Assembly (NCBI GenBank): GCA_027946365.1 | Contig: JAPEUQ010000004.1 | Span: 2,542,001 to 2,606,000, forward strand | Direction of reading: 5' to 3' | Source: Kalmusia sp. IMI 367209 | Taxonomy: Eukaryota > Ascomycota > Dothideomycetes > Pleosporales > Didymosphaeriaceae | DNA: 64,000 nucleotides | Part shown: positions 11,569 through 21,924 of the stretch, one piece after another | How the letters are laid out: each line of letters begins with the position of its first letter | Numbering within the stretch: the stretch's first letter is position 1 | Notes under the pieces: generated by a model | What the model saw: the letters and a program-made list of their open reading frames with translations, nothing else | Told to the model about the DNA's origin: nothing | Databases searched by the model: none | Position numbers and translations under genes: made by a program

Positions 11569-12789
11569 ATGACTTCAATCGACATCCCATTGAAAGATGG
11601 CAAGATCATCCTTATCACAGGAGGTGCTTCAGGTTGGTCAAATTGTGAAGACAGTGACCCAAAAATAGCATCTCACAAGTCTAGGGATTGGTCTCTCCTT
11701 GACAAAGCAAGCTGCTGAGCTCGGTGCGAACGTCCTCGTCGCCGATCTTCGCACAACACCAGAATTTGACAGCTTCGCGCAGGGTGAGTCTTGCAAAAGA
11801 CTGGATCGACACTGGTGGGACTGAAAAGAATGCAGGCAAAAGCAACATACTCTACGTGCAAGCCGACGTGTCACACTGGCCCGATTTTCTGAAGCTTTTT
11901 GACGTATGCGAGAGAAAATGGAATGACGTCCCTTCTGCGTACGGTAAGTACCTAGCAATACGACTGATTAGAATGCGCATTGCAGACTTTTGGGCACTTT
12001 GCCTGGTCCCACTGTTCAATGTCTGACTCGCCTGTTCCCTTTTCACATCCTTTTGCGATAGAAATGACTATTCACTTTTGGGTTTAGGTATATGTGCAGG
12101 TGTTTTTGAACCACCCTTTTCCAATTTCTGGCAGGATCCAGAACAGGACCAAGGATATAAACAAGTGGATATCAACGTGAGCCACCCAATCAAGTTGACG
12201 CGGTTGGCGATCAAGAAGAGCCTAGAACATGGCAAGCGCGCGAGTGTTTGTATCATTGTAAGTACTTGTTCTAACACGCACACGCCGACCCCAATTGCCC
12301 CACTGCGACGTGCTCTCAAGGGTCCAACGTATGCTCACAAGAAGAAAGGCATCAATCGGCGGCTTAGGAGGCAGCATAGCCGCGCCCCTGTATTGCGCTA
12401 CTAAACACGCAATCGTTGGCTTCGTCAAGTCTATGAAAGATAGCGAGTCTTTCACAGGAGTGAAAATTACTACCATTTGTCCCGGTCTCGTGCACACACC
12501 GCTGTTCACACAGGATAAGAAAGAGCAATATTCTTTCCACGAGAACAAGGCCCTCAGTCCGCAGAATGTGGCAAAGAACATGCTAGAGCTGATCCAGAAG
12601 AAAGAATACGGTTGCGGTACGGTGTTTGAAATTAGTATGGCAGGGACGAGGGTTGTTCCAGAGTGGAATATCGCACCTCCAAGTGCTGAGGGAACAGGTC
12701 AGAATGAGGCGGAGATGGCAGCCGGAATGAAGGCGTTGTTGGGACCGATTCAAGCCAAGTTGAGGACAGAGAAAGGGTCCAAGCTGTGA
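11569..12789 (+). CDS. Short-chain dehydrogenase/reductase (15-hydroxyprostaglandin dehydrogenase-like)
   Basis: NAD(P)-dependent SDR with introns at 11633-11684, 11784-11835, 11944-12087 and 12258-12348. The exons sum to 882 bases, 293 residues. The glycine motif TGGASGIG is split by the first intron. Next come LVADLR (acidic residue at the end of strand 2), VQADVSHW (the Asp that contacts adenine) and GICAGVFEPP (NAG region). GGLGGSIAAPLYCATKHAIV gives YxxxK as YCATK. TTICPGLVHTPLF is the usual post-catalytic Pro/Thr segment. The tail VAKNMLELIQ...GTVFEISMAG resembles 15-PGDH-like fungal SDRs, which have this extended end. The substrate is unknown. Third enzyme on the plus strand after the first SDR and EthD genes. 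Confidence 0.88.
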
Positions 12790-13825
12790 TGGACTCGTGA
12801 GTAGATAGTAGAGATTCGTCATTTCCCTATTACCACTTTTGCAACAAAATCTAGTCACTAGCTCTGCGGAAAATTGTCTATCGACTGCAAGTGTCCGACA
12901 TCCAATTGGTGAAAGAGGTGAAATCTTTTGGTCACGCAAGCTCTTGCCTCATAGAGCCAAGCCAATTTTACATAATACGGCTTGGCGGCGCGGCGGGCCT
13001 TCGCCACAACATCTGGTTTCCCATTCTCAACCTCGCTATCTGGGTTTACCACGCGATTCCGGCTATACGCCGCCTGCTTGTATATTATAGAATCCATAAA
13101 AACTCTCGTGAGATGGTCTTCGGTGCTTACACATAGATACTCTTTTGAGCGTATAGATCTTATTAGGGCCTGTAATACTTGGGGGCAACGCTTAAGTAGA
13201 GCATCACGGAAGCAGATTCAATACTCTTGGGCCGTTATCGATAGACCGGGCATTTCTTATTGCCACACCCGCGGATAGAAACAGCAGATCTCAGACAGAT
13301 GTGAGACATGGAGGACTAGTGGGCCAAGGGCTAAGCCAGCTGGTCAGCCTTGGAGACTGGGCATTCCGCCCTTGATCATAGGGCACAGACTCAACCGCCG
13401 CCCACGTTTCTCATTCTCGATCTCTGGTTCGCCGAATGCATAGGCATCCGTTTTCATACTCGAAAAAAGCCGTCTTCTCTCGGTGTGATCCGCAATAGAG
13501 AAAACACTATGACGCGACATAGGCCGGCAACCTGGGGAGCAATCCATGGGACTGTACCAATGATATGGCTCAAAGTGCATGGAAATTTTCTGGAGACCCT
13601 ATCAGGTCTCTACATCACCGTCACTGGAAGCAATCTCGCACTTACATCGGCTGCCTCCTACGACATTCGTTTCCACTTTTCACAACTGCCAAGTTGTGGA
13701 CCTTTGATCAGTGCCGAATTTCCGAATTTAAAACACTACAAGTAATTCATTGTTCTAACCAATACACCTTTTCCACCGCACATTCCTTTCTTTTAGTGAC
13801 TAAATCTCGATAACAACTGCCACCC
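12790..13825. other. Intergenic, about 1 kb
   Basis: Region upstream of the phosphate symporter. Several short open frames occur on both strands, none with a recognised domain. I looked for the CACGTG-type element used by phosphate regulators and did not see one. A pyrimidine-rich stretch lies just before the ATG. Confidence 0.55.
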
Positions 13826-15994
13826 ATGGCCCCAGTGCTCAAGAAGTACGATTGGATCCTAGCCATAACTACTATTGCCTTTGTCTTCTCATCGGCTTCC
13901 AATGGCGCCAACGATGTTGCGAACTCGTACGCCACGTCTGTGGCAGCACGGACGCTGAAGATGTGGCAGGCAGGCTTACTAGCATGTGTAACGGAGTTCA
14001 TTGGAGCTGTTGCTATGGGTTCCCGAGTAACCTCTACCATCAAAAGTGGCGTCTTCGGTCTATCCAAGTTCGAGCCAGTGCCTCCCACTTTCATGCTGGT
14101 CATGGGCTGTGCGGAGGTCGGTAGTGCAACCTTCCTGACCATTGTTAGTGTGCAGCTGCACGTACGCAATGCAAGTTTATTGCTAATATTGCTAGGCTAC
14201 TCTTTTTGGTATGCCTGTGAGGTTCGTAGATCGCTTTTACGATTCTAGTCGCGGCTGATTAGTATAATAGCACCACTCAGACCGTAGTTGGTGCTCTTGC
14301 AGGTGCGGGGATTGCAGCTCAAACCCCCCTCAAGTGGGGATGGGCAAGTGGGAGTCTGAGCCAGATCGCTGCTTCCTGGGCCATCGCCCCGCTTATATCG
14401 GCGGGCTTTTCAGCTATCTTGTTTTTGACTTTAAAGTATCTCGTTCTTGAGAGGAAAGATCCCTTAAAATGGGGACTTCGTTTGATTCCCTGGTATGTGA
14501 TCTCGACAGTTTCGACTAGCATTCGTCACATGTAATTTTGATTGCTGACGATACCTAGGTACCTTGCAACTACAGCTGGTATTCTAACCCTGTTTATCAT
14601 GGCTGAGATTCCTGGTGGCGAGGACTTTGAGGAGATGGGAGCTGGAAAGGTCTGCGGCATTGTTCTAGGTGTCACCGCAGGCGTTTTGATTTTCTCCTAC
14701 ATCTTTTTTGTTCCATATTTCCACCGTCGTCTCGTTAATAACGACGCTCGTATGCGGCCGTGGCATATTCCTCTCGGACCTCTCCTATATAGGGACGATC
14801 CTCCTGTTTACTGGCCCGGTCAAGGCGACCAGGTCGTCACCGACTACTACGCAAAGACTTCTGTGGAGGACTCATCTCTGGACATGGAGAAAGGCCACGA
14901 GCAAGGCGATTCCAAGAACCAAGCTACCGATTCCGGTATTCGAAGTTCTGACAACAACGGTGATGGCATATCGACTGCGGTTGACGCTAAGGGTAGTGGA
15001 AAAAATGGTACTGTCGATTTCGCTCCACGAGGTCTATCTATCCCCAACCCACAGAAAGACCTAAACGCATATGTTATTCCGGCAAAACCTGAGCCGAAGG
15101 AGCGCTGGTACGTAAGCTGTATGTAAGTGAACTATGCTGACTCGCTTCCTGATACAGGTTAAAGCCCGTTCGCCACTTGCCATTGTATTCTCCTCGAAAG
15201 ATTTCGAACTGGACTAAATATGTCTTACTGCAGGGTGTTAGCCGAGACGTTGTCTCTCAAAAAAGTGTGTCGACTATTCAATCTATATAGCATGTTCGGC
15301 TGCTAAAATTCTGCTGTAGATCTCGGCGCAGTCCATGCCCGGGCTATTGTTTACGACAACCGTGTCGAGCACCTCTGGACTTATGCTCAAGTTGCATCCG
15401 CGATGATGATGAGTATCGCCCATGGATCAAATGACGGTACGTATCCATGGACCTGTCTCAAAGCTCAACCATGCACTAACACTGATGTTCAGTCGCGAAC
15501 GCTGTGGGACCCTGGGTCGCAAGCTACAACACGTACACGACCGGTGTCGTGACCGCCAAGGCTGACACACCAATTTGGATTCTGATCGTGGCCGGCCTCT
15601 TGCTTGGTCTGGGCTTCTGGGGTATGCATTCTTCCCCACAATGAATTTGTTTATGCAAGTATTTGACTTACTCATTTTCACTGTAGTCTACGGCTTTCAC
15701 GTCATGCGTTCGCTTGGCAATAAGATTACCCAAGTTTCGCCCACGCGCGGTTTCTCTATGGAGCTTGGCGCAGCTACTACCGTCCTTCTTGCTTCCAGAC
15801 TTGCTTTGCCCGTCTCAACTACTCAATGCCTTACCGGCGCGACGATCGGCGTCGCACTCTGCAACTTCGACGTTCGCGCTGTGAACTGGAAGCAAATTGC
15901 TTTCATTTTCTCCTCGTGGATTATTACCTTACCAAGTGCAGGGCTAATCTCAGGACTGCTCATGGGTATGGCGCTGAACACGCCCCACTTCTGA
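13826..15994 (+). CDS. Phosphate permease PHO89 type (inorganic phosphate transporter, PiT family)
   Basis: Sodium- or proton-coupled phosphate symporter of the plasma membrane. Seven introns (14144-14195, 14222-14270, 14493-14558, 15108-15157, 15265-15319, 15437-15492, 15622-15686) leave 1776 bases, 591 residues, close to the usual size of fungal PHO89. The two inverted PiT repeats are clear. The first has SNGANDVANSYATSVAARTL followed, across two introns, by GMPVSTTQTVVGA. The second has SIAHGSNDVANAVGPW followed by LPVSTTQCLTGATIG. Between them is a long hydrophilic loop rich in Asp, Ser and Gly, as in PHO89. A chain of hydrophobic segments fits about 12 membrane helices. Phosphate-starvation induction is known for the family; I saw no clear site here. 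Confidence 0.93.
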
Positions 15995-16340
15995 GTCTTC
16001 TCTCTATACCGTGGATTGCAGCAGGTAGTAACGACACAAGGTTACGTACACTATTGGAGGACATATTATGGTATTCTTTGACAAATATACAATACATACT
16101 AGTGGCGCATTGTTAGCAAACAGATATCTTTTTCTTAACATATGACTCAACGTATTGAGTTGGAAATCATCAAATTCCCTACGTCGTCTCCACAACATGT
16201 GGTCCGCAATTCACAGATGTTTTTCTCTTGTGTAAAGTAGATGATGCTGATCTCGCTTCCCTCATTCTACCATCCTCGAACATTGCTAACAACTTTTGTC
16301 TTCACTTGAAACTGATTTCTTGTAAGTTGTCGTGAGAATC
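15995..16340. other. Intergenic, about 345 bases
   Basis: AT-rich stretch between the symporter and the decayed P450. It holds the symporter 3' end and any old P450 promoter. Nothing recognised. Confidence 0.5.
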
Positions 16341-18146
16341 ATGTCAGCTGTGGCCCTCGTTGGGATTACAGTGCAATTCATGGTAAGCACTCAATATGTC
16401 AATGAGACCAACTCGCTCCGCCTGCACAAGCATAGCCCCAGTACCCCGTATGCACTGCTTATAGGCAAAGGCACCCTCTCAAATAAATACTCCAAGATGA
16501 ATAGTATAACCTCGCTGATATCCGCCATAGATCATCCACCGAACCTGTGTGATAATCTGCAACCTCTACTTCTCCCCTTTAAAATCCTTCCCTGGTCCTA
16601 GACTATGGACTATCTCGAGTCTTCCCATGCACGCCGTTACCGTCCGGGGTAAGCTCCATCTCCGCCTCCTCGACTTCAACAAGCAGTATGGACCAGCAGT
16701 CCGCATCTCACCGAGTCACGTCGCCTTCGCTTCTCCCCCAAGCCTTCAAGGACATATATGCGGGGGCAAGTGAGAGAGCATTCCCCATCAATCCGATTTA
16801 CTACAATGCTCCCATCAATCACATTGATAGCATGCTCACTAGGCCATCTAACGAACATTCGTGACAGAGGATGGCATTCGCATCGGGGCTCACAATAGAG
16901 TCACTACGGGCACAGGAGACGGTGATGAAGCAGTACATGGATGGGTTGATGCAGCAGCTAGATGTGGAAGCCCATAAAGGCGCAGTTTGCGTGAGCGACT
17001 GGTTCATTGCTTCACATTTGACCTCACTAGCGAACTTTTGTTTAGCGAAAACTTCGACTCTCTCTAAGGGCCGTTTGAATCCCTGGATCTCTCTCCTCTT
17101 CGGCTCCGTCCAGGCTATGGTATACATTAGTGCAATCAAGTCATTCCCGGCTCTCGACTAGCTGCTCATGACGATGATACCGGCGGGCGTCATTCAGCAG
17201 CAGCGAGATCATTTCAATCTTAGTGTTGAGAAGGCAGATCGCAGGATTGAATTAGGCGCTGAGAAAATGAATTTGATGAGTTCGGCGTTGAACAACGGAG
17301 TCAGTGATGCCCATGGACCGCATGTTGCAGAAAAGAGGCTGGGCAGAGGCGATATTCATTCCAATGCTTATATGCAAGTGTTGTGTAAGAAAGCCTTTCT
17401 TGAAGAACAATGCTGACAGAAAATATCACCTTCATTGTAGCCGGCAGCGAAACCACGGCAACAGCGCTCTCTGGCATGACGTACTACCTTTGGCAGAACC
17501 CCTCCGTGATGCAAGCCCTCACCTCAGAGATCCGTTCGTCATTCGCCAATATTCACGAGATCACTATCCAATTGACGAGCATACTACGCTACCTCGACAC
17601 CGTTATTCACGAAGGATTGTGCATCTACCCTCCCTTCGCTGCTGGAAGTCATCGTATTGCACCAAAGGGTGGTGGCTGGGTCGATAGACACTTCGTCCCC
17701 GAAGGCGTGAGCACATTTCTTTCTTGACCTTCGAAACTTCTTGCTGACTAAATGTCCAGATGCATGTATATGCTCATCACTACGCGACCTACCATTCCCC
17801 CGCATTCTTCGCCCTACCTTCGAAGTGTCACCCCGAGCGCTGGCTCAATACAGACACACGTTTCACAGGCGATCAGTTCGACGGCGTTCGACCCTTTGGG
17901 CTCGGCCCGAGAATGTGCATCGGGCAAAAGTAAGTCGTCGCCGGTGAAAGCGGCTGGACTGCCGTACCACCATAGCTTGCGCTGACTCGACCCAGTCTTG
18001 CGTGGGCGGAGATGCGCCTTGTGCTCTGCAGCATGCTGTTCCAGTTCGATGTGAAATTGAAACCGGAATGCGACGATTGGATCGACCAAGATGTCCTCTA
18101 TGTCTAGGCGGAGAGCAAGTTGATGGTGGAGTTGACTAAGAGATAG
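16341..18146 (+). pseudogene. Cytochrome P450 pseudogene (isotrichodermin C-15 hydroxylase-like)
   Basis: Degenerate P450 of the fungal type that starts ICNLYFSPLKSFPGPRLW. Order of pieces: proline-rich hinge, KQYGPAVRISPSHVAFASP, an alpha-helical region (RAQETVMKQYMDGLMQQLD), the I-helix AGSETTATALSGMTYYL, the K-helix, and a heme-binding loop RPFGLGPRMCIGQK. Damage is multiple. One extra C in a run of five Cs (16735-16739) shifts the frame where SPQAFKDIYAG is expected. In-frame stops lie at 16862 (TGA before QRMAFASG), 17159 (TAG after FPALD) and 18105 (TAG inside the C-terminal strand). The invariant Arg of ExxR is changed: the helix reads HEGLCIYPP. Introns cannot remove these stops. I judge it a pseudogene. 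The 5' limit is uncertain because the membrane anchor is not clear. Confidence 0.85.
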
Positions 18147-19015
18147 TGAAAGGCAGCGGTATGAACATTGGCGTCTGTAACTCTTGAGTTGGAGAGAGTC
18201 GATCACGGCAGAGCAGGTAGCTACAATATACGAAGACTCGTACGTAGGCGCTCCCTAGTTTCTTTTGGGGTTGCTTCAAGCGTGGGGGCGTACATTAGTG
18301 TACGTTCGTTTGTAGATTACGTCCCACTCGGCATGTTCAACGTGCAACCAGCAACACACACCCTCGTTACACCAATGCGGGTGCCCGGAACCCGTACGGT
18401 ACAGTAGGTGAAAGTGTGTCGCAGCCACCAACGCGAAACAGGCATCCAGCTCGCTTACCGCTAGACATGTATAGATGCACTATTCGCAGCGCGCATGGCA
18501 ACCCTCGCACGTATCCATGGCATCTGTCGAAGCGGTGTGCCTGCGGCTCGATCTTCGATGTGATGCGTACACCGACGTGACATGAGATGCTACGCCCGAG
18601 CCTGACGACTGTAGCACGACATTCAAAACCCGTCTCGTTGTCTAGAAGCATAGGATCATCGTTAACAGTGGACCTGGCTGGCCTAGTCAGCACCAAAGTA
18701 CGCGCGATACCACGTTGAGGTGCAAGGTGGGATTAGCAACATGAGCCTAAATGGCGGGGGGGAGAGGGGCCGTTGTCAGTCGCTCTCCGAACCAGATGTG
18801 AGGGGTGGATATAATAATAAGTGAGAAGCCAGATGAGCTCATTGACGTGAGCCAGGGAGTAAGCCTGATCACTCAATTGCTTCGCGCGCTCCCTTCCAAG
18901 GAATAACTCTACGCGCGAACGTTGCCTTATATGGTATTTATTCGATAATTTATAGTAAGTCACTCCTGGGTACATGAAATTGCACAGATACTAATGGTCC
19001 AGCATTGTAGCGACG
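18147..19015. other. Intergenic, about 870 bases
   Basis: Upstream region of the intronless reductase. Only short open frames without domains. Moderately GC-rich in 18380-18700. No promoter element stands out. Confidence 0.5.
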
Positions 19016-20068
19016 ATGGCTCCGCAACTTGAAAATCCACTCATCGCACCAGGGTCACTTATTCTCGTCACAGCAGGAAACGGGTACATTGCTTCAAACA
19101 TTGTCGATCAATGTCTTGCATACGGATACGCTGTGCGCACCACGGTCCGCTCGAAAGAGCGTAGCACTTGGATGACACGCGAGTTCCAATCGCGCCATCC
19201 GAACGCGCAGCTCGAAGTGGTTGAGATAGCCGACCTGAGCCAGCCAGGATGTTACGACACAGCACTGAAAGGCGTATCAGCCATGATCCACACGCCGGGT
19301 TTCACGTCCATGTCGGATCCTGATATGGTGGCCAACACGGTCAAGATCAATGTCAACGCATTGAAGGCTGTCCACGAGGCGAACAAGCGCGGAGAGGATA
19401 TTAAGAGGTTCGTACTAACAGGATCGAGTTGGGCTGTCAAATACCCGACACCGAATATCCCAGGCGACATTGCAGAAGACCAGTACGACGAGTCAATAGC
19501 GAAGGCGCTTTCCAATCCAGATACGCCAAAAGACTTCTGGCCTCTCATGGGCTATGTTCAAAGTAAGATTGCAGGCGAACAGGCGTGCTGGAAGTATGTG
19601 CACCAGCACGCCGACTGCGGGTTCGTCCTGAACACGGTGATCCCCGCCACGACCATGGGTCCGGTCATCTCTCCTACAGACCAGGCGTACCCTTCAACTG
19701 CTGGATTCATTCGGTCGCTGCACGAGTGCAAAGGGCAAGAGTTGTTTGACGTCATCGAGCCGCAGTGGTTCGTCGACGTGCGCGATCAGGCGCGTCTCCA
19801 CGTAGCCGGGGCAGTATTGGCTGGTGTGGAGAACCGGCGCATCTTTGGCTGGGCAGGCCCATATACGTGGATCGGAGTGGCGGATGCGCTGGAGAAGGAG
19901 ATGGGAACGAGGACTACAATCCGGCTGACAGACAAGGGACACGATATCACCAAGGTGCTGGCGAAGGAGAAGGCAGAAGGGTACTTGAAGAGGATGGGTC
20001 AGGCGGACTGGGTACCGTTTGAACAAGCTGTGAGCGAGTGTATCCGGAGCTACTACCCGAAGGCGTGA
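19016..20068 (+). CDS. NAD(P)-dependent reductase, extended SDR (dihydroflavonol-4-reductase / aldehyde reductase 2-like)
   Basis: Intronless 350-residue protein, the usual length for this group of extended SDRs, which reduce ketones or aldehydes with NADPH. After a short N-terminus the Rossmann strand reads LILVTAGNGYIASNIVDQ. Arg-rich VRTTVRSKER follows, which would bind the NADPH phosphate. The catalytic serine lies in VLTGSSWA and the Tyr/Lys pair in YVQSK. FVLNTVIPATTMGP is the substrate-domain segment. Oddity: the normal TGxxGxxA motif reads TAGNGYIAS, so the first glycine is alanine and the next position is glycine; the two codons look swapped relative to TGANGYIAS. The protein may still bind cofactor. 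The substrate is unknown. Its neighbours are the P450 relic and a mitochondrial gene, giving no pathway hint. Confidence 0.9.
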   Translation: MAPQLENPLIAPGSLILVTAGNGYIASNIVDQCLAYGYAVRTTVRSKERSTWMTREFQSRHPNAQLEVVEIADLSQPGCYDTALKGVSAMIHTPGFTSMSDPDMVANTVKINVNALKAVHEANKRGEDIKRFVLTGSSWAVKYPTPNIPGDIAEDQYDESIAKALSNPDTPKDFWPLMGYVQSKIAGEQACWKYVHQHADCGFVLNTVIPATTMGPVISPTDQAYPSTAGFIRSLHECKGQELFDVIEPQWFVDVRDQARLHVAGAVLAGVENRRIFGWAGPYTWIGVADALEKEMGTRTTIRLTDKGHDITKVLAKEKAEGYLKRMGQADWVPFEQAVSECIRSYYPKA

Positions 20069-20360
20069 GGGGACTGTCTATTTACTCTCCGCTGCTTGCT
20101 TGAAGCTGTATATATAACGTTGAGCATGTGCAATTCTTGTATGCGTGGATGTTTTGGTGAGTGAAATGTAGAATGTGCGGTGATAAGGCGGCGTGCGAAA
20201 GGAATCGTCCGTAGAAAGAGCAGTGAGCAAGCTCGGACCTTTCTCGTGCATTCCAATGACTAAGCCAAGCTGGATGGACGTCATTTACAGGCACAGTTCA
20301 CCAGTTCATTCACTCGCCGTCTCTCTCTTTCTCTCCTCAACACTACCACCATAGACAGCC

Positions 20361-21446
20361 ATGGCCTTCCTCCTTCGACGGCCGTTCGCAGTCGCTGCGA
20401 CACTGCGACACGCGGCAGTGCCCAAGCCGTCGCAGCCATCGCAGCCAATCCTCGCCCGCGCATTCCACAACACGTCGCTCAAGCAGCATCCCAACTTCTT
20501 CACTCCGAAGGCGCCCTCGCTCTCCTCGTCACGTAGTGTCCTCCGCTTCCGCACCACCTTTCGTCGATCGTATCAACAGACGGCTCACAATCCGGTTGCG
20601 CAAGGCGACCTGAGGCAGCGACTCATCTACGGTGCGGGCATCTTCGGCGCCACTCTGCTGGGCATCAACTTTATCTTCAATCGCGAAACACGCGAGGATG
20701 GCGGCATGCCCGATTTCGAGAGGCGCTACCTCAACGACACCTTCATGCACACGGGACTCGGCATCGGTATCATCGGTGTGGCTGCGCGCGCTCTGCACAT
20801 GAACGGATGGAGCTTCAGGCTGATGGCCGCAAACCCGTGGCTCGTTCTCGGCGTCGGTCTGGTCGGTAGTATCGGCACCATGTATGGCACTCGCGCAACC
20901 CACCCAGACAAGTAAGCACCAGACGCTGCATGATCATATCCGGTATACTAACAGCACCGCAGCTACGTGCAAAAGTACGGCCTCTGGACTGCGTTCAACG
21001 TGACCCAGGCTCTCCTCCTTTCCCCGCTCTTCTTCATGCACCCTGCCATCCTCGGCCGGGCTGCATTATATACTGCCGGTATGATGGGCTCCATCGCCTT
21101 CGTCGGCGCGACTGCCAAGCAGGAGAAGTACCTATACCTTGGCGGACCGCTCCTCGCTGGTGTCGCCATAGTCGCCCTATCTGGTCTTGCCCCGATGGTC
21201 ATTCCCGCTACCGCTGCACGAACCCTGATGTGGACCGAGAACATTTGGCTATACGGAGGCCTGGCCGTGTTTGGAGGCTTCACGTTGTATGATGTGCAGA
21301 AGATCCTCCACCACGCGAGGCTCGCCGAGCGCGGGTTACTTCCCAAGGACCCTGTTAATGAGTCAATCTCCCTCGAGCTTGACTTCTTGAATATCTTCAT
21401 CCGAATGGTGCAGATTCTAGCCATGCAGCAGGGCAGGAGGAAGTAG
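20361..21446 (+). CDS. Bax inhibitor-1 family protein, mitochondrial GHITM/MICS1 type
   Basis: Predicted inner-mitochondrial membrane protein of the Bax-inhibitor-1/TMBIM family; the animal relative GHITM (MICS1) helps maintain cristae and ion balance. One intron, 20912-20962, leaves 1035 bases, 344 residues. The N-terminal 60 residues are basic, Ser/Arg-rich and free of acidic residues (MAFLLRRPFAVAATLRHAAV), a good mitochondrial presequence. After it come about seven hydrophobic segments, including LIYGAGIFGATLLGINFIF, TGLGIGIIGVAARAL and MMGSIAFVGATAKQEKYL. Near the C-terminus NIWLYGGLAVFGGFTLYDVQ is followed by an Asp-containing helix LELDFLNIFIRMVQILAM, the signature end of the family. 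The start is the first ATG after a pyrimidine-rich leader. Confidence 0.92.
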
Positions 21447-21924
21447 AAAGGGAGACAATAGAGGAGCATTGGATGCTGATGATATCATGAAAGGCCGTGA
21501 GCCTATAAAACGAAATTCACGTGTACTTTACTCCCCCCTCTTAGTCGCACAAAGACAAGACTGTAAATATACTTCTCAGCACGTAGATAATTCTATACGG
21601 TAGTGACATTGTTCTAACAAGAAGAGTGGTTAGCTGTTGGTCTAGGCAAAGCGAACGCAGCGAGTGTCAAAATTCCCATGCATATCGTAAGCAAACGGCC
21701 CAATTATATGTAATAATGCTACAAGGCGATTACTTGGTATCAAGGTAACCCAGCTTGACAAGCCAAGAGTCACCATGTCTACAACGACAAGGGTATAGAT
21801 ACACGCTTTGAAAATGCTCTGACTTTTCCTTGGGCCACGACATCGAGGAGGTTAGACTCACGCTATGGACCTGAAGCTTTCCAGGTCACCAAAGCTCCCA
21901 CCTACAACAATGCATCCTCACCTC
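21447..21924. other. Intergenic, tail-to-tail, about 480 bases
   Basis: Lies between the 3' ends of the Bax-inhibitor gene (plus) and the rhodopsin-like gene (minus). AT-rich; it must contain both polyadenylation regions. No gene seen. Confidence 0.55.

Noticed and set aside
14144..14195. A 34-base intron starting at 14162 in the phosphate symporter
   Set aside because: A donor at 14144 gives a normal 52-base intron and joins to the conserved LFGMPVSTTQT segment.
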